DNA of 64,000 nt from Cheiracanthium punctorium (Eukaryota > Arthropoda > Arachnida > Araneae > Cheiracanthiidae): assembly GCA_038373885.1 (NCBI GenBank), contig JAWZYV010012358.1:236147-300146 (forward strand), given 5' to 3'. This document shows positions 59,044 through 64,000 of the stretch, piece by piece. The notes under the pieces are model-generated. The model saw only the letters and a program-made list of their open reading frames with translations, was not told the origin of the DNA and made no database searches. The position numbers and the translations under genes were made by a program. The stretch's first letter is position 1; each line of letters starts with the position of its first letter.

Positions 59044-60213
59044 TACACTGCAAATTCCCAGCACACATTGGGAACACATTTGGAACACATTTATTGGAAA
59101 AAAGTGTTCCAGTTACCTAAAAGTGTTCTGAAATGCGTTCCGAATGTGATTCTTTATAAAGGAAGTGTTCCGAAAGTGTTCTGAAAATGTTCTGAAAGTG
59201 TTATGCTTAGGATATTTGTTAATCTAAACTTAGGAACACATTTGAGAACAGATTGGGAACACCTTAAGAATAGATTGGGAACACATATTAGGAGCACATT
59301 CGAGTACAGATTGGGAACACTGGTGAAATCATTGCTTTCTTTGTTACAACGGTATTGCTATGAGCGAGTAGCCTGAACGGTATAGCATTGGCCTCGAGAT
59401 CGGGAGGTCCAGAGTTCGAATCCCGCTGCCGGTAAGTGAGAAAAAATAAAATCCAAGTCCACAAATTAATTCTAAAATTCAATAACAAATGACAGCACTA
59501 AATTATAGGAATTAACTAAAATTCAATAATTCATTAAAATCAGTTCCAAACTCTAAAAAATTCTAAGTCCAATTCCAAAACTAAAAAGTAGTTCCTAAAC
59601 ATAACACCAGTTTGCAGCACTAAAAATGCAATAACAAATGGCAGCATTAAAATTAATTAATTAATAATTAAATAAAATAACTAAAAAGACCCAATCAAAA
59701 CATAGCAGACTCCAAATCCAGAAAAAATACAACTCAACCATCCAGGATGGAAACTTAACTCCACCCCTTACGCCAATTGCGGCCGCGCCCCTTGATGACG
59801 TCACTTCCGCCGCAACTGCTCTTACTTTTTAGAAAGTGTTCTCAAATCTAATCCTAAAAGCATTCCTTAAAGTGTGCTAAAAAGGATGACAAAATAAGTG
59901 TCCTAAGAAGTATTCTGAAATGGGTTCCAAACAGTGTTCTCAAATGTGTTCCAAAAAGTGTTCTCAAAAAGGGGACAAAATAAGTGTTCCAAAAAGTGCT
60001 CTGAAATAGGTTCCAAAAAGTGTTCTACAATGTGTTCCCAAAAAGTGTTCTCAAAAAGGGGACAAATATGTGTTCCGAAGTGTGTTCCAAAAAGTGTTCT
60101 GAAATGAGTTCCAAAAAGTGCTCTGAAATGTGCTTTTAAAAGTGTTCTCAAAAAGGGGACAAAATAAGTGTTCCAAAAAGTGTTCTAAAATGTGTTCAAA
60201 GATTTGCAGTGTA
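59044..60213 (+). mobile_element. GTGTTC-word element with TACACTGCAAAT ends, interrupted
   Basis: TACACTGCAAAT at 59044-59055 and its inverse ATTTGCAGTGTA at 60202-60213. The left arm (59055-59325) and right arm (59830-60200) consist of GTGTTC/GAACAC words every 10-20 bp (AAAGTGTTCTGAAATGTGTTC style). The middle 59330-59830 holds a tRNA-like insert and unique DNA. Class unknown. Confidence 0.6.
59362..59433 (+). ncRNA. tRNA-like sequence, probably a SINE head
   Basis: AGTAGCCTGAACGGTATAGC (A-box-like), a CCTC...GAGG stem, and CAGAGTTCGAATCCCGCTG (B box with a nearly paired T stem). The 5' side does not pair with the 3' CTGCCGGT, so a functional tRNA is unlikely. Confidence 0.4.
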
Positions 60214-60352
60214 TAACCGCTTTTTCACAAGCTTCTGCTACATAGAATGTTGAAACATACATAAACTTTATTTTTATTAGACGAACTGTATTCCTAAGAA
60301 TAAACTTCGGTTCTATGCACACCAGTAAATTTGAAGACATTAGCTAGCCAAT

Positions 60353-60462
60353 ACCCAGTTAGCGCACGCCTGTTCTCTGAACGCCTATTCATGTTCAGAA
60401 AACATTCAGTAATGTTCCCTGAACGTTCAAAAACGTTCAGAGTACTTGTTTGCTGTCTCGGT
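60353..60462 (+). repeat. GTTCAG-word repeat
   Basis: It begins ACCCAGTTAGCGCACGCC and carries GTTCTCTGAAC, ATGTTCAGAAAAC, CCCTGAACGTTC and ACGTTCAGAG. The right end read in reverse gives ACAGCAAACAAG, so both ends have an (C)CAGY start. Confidence 0.5.
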
Positions 60463-61120
60463 TTAGTTATAACCGAAACTAAAGGTACCGTCGTATTAAA
60501 TTTTGCGATTCCTCGTAATATATTGAACACAGCTTTTTAGTAGCGCAGATAACTAGCGATTCTATACCCTATGGTTTAATAGGTGAATTTCTCTTATAGA
60601 GCAACAAAATTTCATATCCGTAGTCGAAGAATTCAATTAAAGGAATTAAAAAACAAATGGTTTGGAGATGTTTAAAGTTAAGTATGTGTTAATGTGTAGA
60701 TTACCTACAAAATTTTAAAATCCATAGAAGAAATATTTAAAGCAGAATTAAAGCAGAATTTAAGTAGAAAGATTTAAAGCATTACATCTTGAATGTCTGT
60801 CCAAACAATTTTTATCTGCTGTAATTAAAAATTTAGAAAATTTATTTTTTAAATGGCGCATTGCATAGTTTTGATAAGTTTAATGTTTCCTGGTTAAATT
60901 AAGGGATACTCCTTCCGACCTCTATTTTCCTTATGGAGAAAAGCTTTTCGAAAGCGTAAGTCTTCGCGTGATCAAGTAAGCTGTAGCAAATTGTAATACA
61001 TTTTCTATTACTTTACAAACAAGCCGTAGAGAACTATTGAGGAGTTTGTTATTATCTTGTTTAATGCATGCTGCACACAAATTCATCAAACTATTCCGCT
61101 TATTTTCATTCTGGAAAATT
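60463..61120. other. No gene recognised
   Basis: A+T-rich sequence. Opposite-strand frames around 60294-60540 are shadows over the GTTCAG repeat and its flank. Confidence 0.4.
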
Positions 61121-61405
61121 ATCTCAATAAATGCTATAGCATAAGAGCTAGCAAAGTTTTCGAGAAAGAATTTCAGGTCGGCTGGTTTTTGGATATTTCA
61201 TTTCTCGTGTAAGTTAGGTAAGGATGTGGTATGTCCGGCATCTGGGAGCGGTTGCGTTTAGTTCTGCGTATCTGGTCTGTAAAGGAAAAAATCGAAGTTT
61301 TGGAGCCATTTTATTCTTTTTTTTTTAATAATTTTCTATGCCATTTTAACGTTATAAATTTATAGTTACCAGACGGTTCTGTTGTTGCTAACATTGTGCT
61401 AGACA
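61120..61405 (-). mobile_element. AGCTAGCAACG MITE, copy 1
   Basis: Left end AGAGCTAGCAAAGTTTTCGA-GAAAG. Reverse orientation relative to 62560 and 62860, with shared CTTTACAGACCAGATACGC and GTAAGGATGTGG-type sequence. The other end is lost near GTTGCTAACATTGTGC. Confidence 0.58.
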
Positions 61406-62205
61406 TACAGGGCTATCTGAAATTGAGTATACCTTTCAAAAATTAATAATTGATGGAATAATATAGATAGGGAGTTACAAATTTACACAGATGCTTGGAA
61501 TGACATGGGGTTTTATTGCAACCACAAAAAGAGTTCAAAAAATGATCAACAGATGGTACTTTCTGTGATAAGAAAAGTAATAACTAGTATAACAAATTAT
61601 GACAAAGCAAAGACGGTGCTATTCAGAGCAAATGAACAATTCCTCAACAACAGCTTCAGGCATAGTGACTTCATAAGTTCTGACTTCCATATGCGTCGAC
61701 GAACCCGCTACAATCTCCATTTCTTCCTCAACTGACTGAGCCGCATTAGCATTTGTGCTGGCCACTACGGGGGCCGTTATATTAACAGCCCGTGGCTTCG
61801 AACTTCAAAATCATTCTCTTCACAGCTGAACCTGTCACAGGACATTTACCCGTTCAAAAACCCTACCTATGGGGATAGGATCGTAAAGCTGCAGTAGCAG
61901 ATTGTGATACTACGGCTTCACTAACATTGCCTTTTTTTTTTGGTAACGTGAACATGCTACGGTTTCTGCTACATCTGATTCCCTCTCCCATTGCAGCTCC
62001 TTTTATACGAAATTCTCATGCAACGTCACTGACGTTTTGCTGTACAGCACTATCTATTGGCCATTTTTTGAACTTGTTCTTTTTTGAGGTTGTAATAAAA
62101 CCACATGGCATTCGAAGCATGTGTGCCAATTTTTACCTCTCTACCTACATTATTCCGTGAATTATTAATTTTTTAAATGCATACTCATTTCCCGATTACC
62201 CTGTA
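61406..62205 (-). mobile_element. Tc1/mariner element, internally deleted, with long terminal inverted repeats
   Basis: TA target sites lie at 61406-61407 and 62204-62205. The ends TACAGGGCTATC and TACAGGGTAATC are inverted, and homology continues inward for about 150 bp (AAAATTAATAATT, then a TTGGAATGACATGGGGTTTT-like stretch). The minus strand keeps only the N-terminal part of a transposase. Total 800 bp, too short for a full element (about 1.2-1.3 kb is usual). Confidence 0.78.
61640..61950 (-). pseudogene. Mariner-type transposase, N-terminal remnant
   Basis: Reading on the minus strand, segments GNVSEAVVSQSATAALRSYP, TGKCPVTGSAVKRMILKFEA and AAQSVEEEMEIVAGSST resemble the N-terminal helix-turn-helix region of mariner-like transposases of arthropods. 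They are broken by stop codons and frame changes, and the catalytic DDE/D domain is absent. A functional protein is excluded. Identification is by remembered pattern. Confidence 0.6.
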
Positions 62206-62559
62206 CTTTTATACTCTAGTTCAACCTAACCTGACAGTACGTGAAAGACTATGCCTTGTGTCCTTCTGTCCTTACAATATAGTTCGTCCGTATATGCACT
62301 ACTTTTTTGTGTTAAATTCTTCGTAAAATGAAAAAAAAACATGTTTTACAATCAAACTAAAATTAGCACGATCAGTAATTTTACACTTTGTCTTTATTTA
62401 AAAGAAAATGTGATAATTCCGTCAACATGTTGCTATCCAAAGCACGCACGAATACTTGACAAACGGTGTATATGGGACTCGCAGCTTTCCACATTGTCAG
62501 GTTTAGGTTGAAAAAGAGTATAGCAGTTATTTCTCGAAAACGTTGGAAGATAGTAGAAG

Positions 62560-62852
62560 AGCTAGCAACGCTTTCGAGAAAGTACTAAAAGAATGTCTGG
62601 CGCAATGTTAGCAAAAACAGAACCGCCTTGCAACTATGAATATGGAATGCCAAAATGACAGAAAATTATAAAAAAAAAGAATCAAATGTCTTAAAATGAC
62701 TTCAAAATTTCAAATTTTTCCTCTACAGGCCAAATGCGCAGAACAAAACACAACCGCTCCCAGGTTCCAGACATACCGCATCCTTACCTAACTTCAATAA
62801 GAAACGAAATATCCAAATAAAGCCAACCTAAAATTCTTTCTCGAAAACGTTG
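62560..62852 (+). mobile_element. AGCTAGCAACG MITE, copy 2 (both ends)
   Basis: Left end AGCTAGCAACGCTTTCGAGA-AAG, right end CTTTCTCGAAAACGTTGCTA-GCT, an inverted pair of about 23 bp. The interior has CCTCTACAGGCCAAATGCG and CCTTACCTAACTTCAATAAG. About 290 bp. Confidence 0.65.
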
Positions 62853-62855
62853 CTA

Positions 62856-63150
62856 GCTAGTATAAGAGCTAGCAACTTTTTCGTGAAAGAACTACTAAAA
62901 GTACGTCTGCCGTAATGTTAGCAACAATAGAACCGTCTGTCAACTACAAATTTATGATGCTAAAATGGCATAGAAAGTTATAAGAAAAAAAGAATCCAAT
63001 GTCTTAAAATGACTTCAAAATTTGGATTTTTTTCCCTTACAGACCAGATGTGTAGAACTAAAGGAATCAGAGCAGGTGCCAGACGTAACGCATCTCTACC
63101 TAACTTCAGTAAGGAACGAAATATCCAAAAACCAGCCAACCTAAGGCTAT
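62856..63150 (+). mobile_element. AGCTAGCAACG MITE, copy 3 (right end lost)
   Basis: AGCTAGCAACTTTTTCGTGA starts it a few bases after copy 2 ends, so the two ends form a local hairpin. The body is homologous to copy 2; the right end stops at CCAGCCAACCTAAGG. Confidence 0.6.
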
Positions 63151-64000
63151 TACAAACGTTTCTGAACGATGTAGTATTTTAGAGGATAAAAAGACTTCTA
63201 TCTGTCGGGAAAAGATTTCCGTAAAATTATTTAAATAATAATAATAATAAATAGAAATATCTTACAGCAAATGCTTTTTTGTTCAGAAGATATCACTAAT
63301 ATACACCGCAAATCTTCAATACTGGAAGAAAGCGTGAATTTACTTGCTTATGAAAATTCTCTTGGGAATTCCAAGAACAGAGTTGAAATCATGCACGTTA
63401 CGCGTAATGGGGGAGAACAAACCTTGTTCTTCGGCAGCAGTTTCTGTTTGCATGTGTGAAACTGATTGGGAAGGAAAGCATTGTTTTCGATGATTTTTTT
63501 GTTTTCATTAAAAGAAAGAGCATTATTTCTTTTTCAGATGTATTTTTTTTTTTTAGATTTTTTTTCCTTCCTACAGGAGGAAAAAAATCCATTTCTTGCA
63601 AGAAAAATGTAAGACATAGTCAAGTAAACTAATTATTGTATTAATAGGAATCGTCATTTAGCAATGACAGCTTCGTCAGACATATAAAGACAGATCTTAA
63701 GTACTAAATGGAATATTACGTAAATTGCTCGTAACAAAGTGTTAATATATCCCCTAGTCATTGGAGTATAAACTAGTTTGTTTTAAATTTGAGAAATTAA
63801 GGCTATATACAAAAATGTATGTGCACTAAATTTAGTTTCAATGTGTTTTCCAGCAGAAGAAATGTTTAAACACGATTTTTTTGTAAACTTCGAATTGCTT
63901 GCCTATATGTGAGCATATTTTCCGGTGTGTTTGTATGGATATAAATATATTTACTCAGACGAACGCTTTCATTGAATAGAAACATTTGCATACATTTAAA
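63151..64000. other. No gene recognised
   Basis: A+T-rich, with a TAA run (63235-63250) and T tracts (63544-63571). The short frames lack motifs. Confidence 0.4.

Noticed and set aside
59362..59433. Functional tRNA gene
   Set aside because: A and B boxes are present, but no acceptor stem pairs with the 3' CTGCCGGT and the anticodon loop is irregular.
59903..60151. 82-codon minus frame with FGTHF/LFENTFW repeats
   Set aside because: A translation of the GTGTTC-word array.
61406..62205. Host genes on the plus strand (frames 61505-61735 and 61927-62160)
   Set aside because: The interval is a mariner derivative read on its non-coding strand; these frames cover its long inverted repeats.

Overview
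This is a eukaryotic window. It is strongly A+T rich, its genes are intron-split, and most of it is repeats. There is no bacterial operon structure, and I found no CRISPR array, rRNA gene or canonical intact tRNA gene. The repeat types (Tc1/mariner remnants with TA target sites, TTAA-flanked foldback elements, tRNA-derived SINEs, arrays headed by ACTAGCTG...CCCG) suggest an arthropod, and my best guess is an arachnid such as a spider. That is inference, not a measured assignment.

The one host gene I can support lies on the minus strand from about 17.5 kb leftward past 3.27 kb. It is the N-terminal part of the gene for TFIIIB component B'' (BDP1), an RNA polymerase III initiation factor. I reconstructed it from splice sites and reading phase. 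A short first coding exon (17484-17524) ends in a consensus donor. Next come three intact 120-nt exons in phase 2-2 (14252-14371, 11934-12053, 11645-11764), which are tandem duplicates of each other, plus two decayed copies (11358-11473 and 11033-11151). A 197-nt exon (10640-10836) and a 361-nt exon (3273-3633) follow, and together they encode the SANT/Myb-like domain. The 7-kb intron that splits the SANT domain is packed with transposon debris. The rest of the gene lies beyond the left edge of the window.

Region by region. 1-17.5 kb: BDP1 exons and repeat-filled introns, including a TTAA-flanked foldback element (2550-3028), a 155/156-bp tandem array (7700-9035), a hAT-like element (10350-10589), an inverted repeat pair (3650-4312 and 12410-12757), and two copies of a 2-kb element (12780-16485). 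17.5-24 kb: mostly unique A+T-rich DNA with microsatellites and one SINE. 24-31.9 kb: a dense cluster of nested MITEs, with an inverted duplication of about 0.8 kb (27745-28556 and 30240-31052). 32-38.6 kb: largely unannotated, with a SINE and a possible TATA promoter. 38.6-47.3 kb: tandem segmental duplication of a composite of SINEs and ATTCG-word arrays. 47.3-53.5 kb: two near-identical 2-kb elements head to tail, and a hAT-like element. 53.5-59 kb: apparently unique DNA with no gene I can defend. 59-64 kb: a GTGTTC-word element, an 800-bp internally deleted mariner with long terminal inverted repeats, and a small MITE family.

Only the BDP1 exons look like functional coding sequence. The other open frames are short, low-complexity or inside repeats, so I left them out unless noted.
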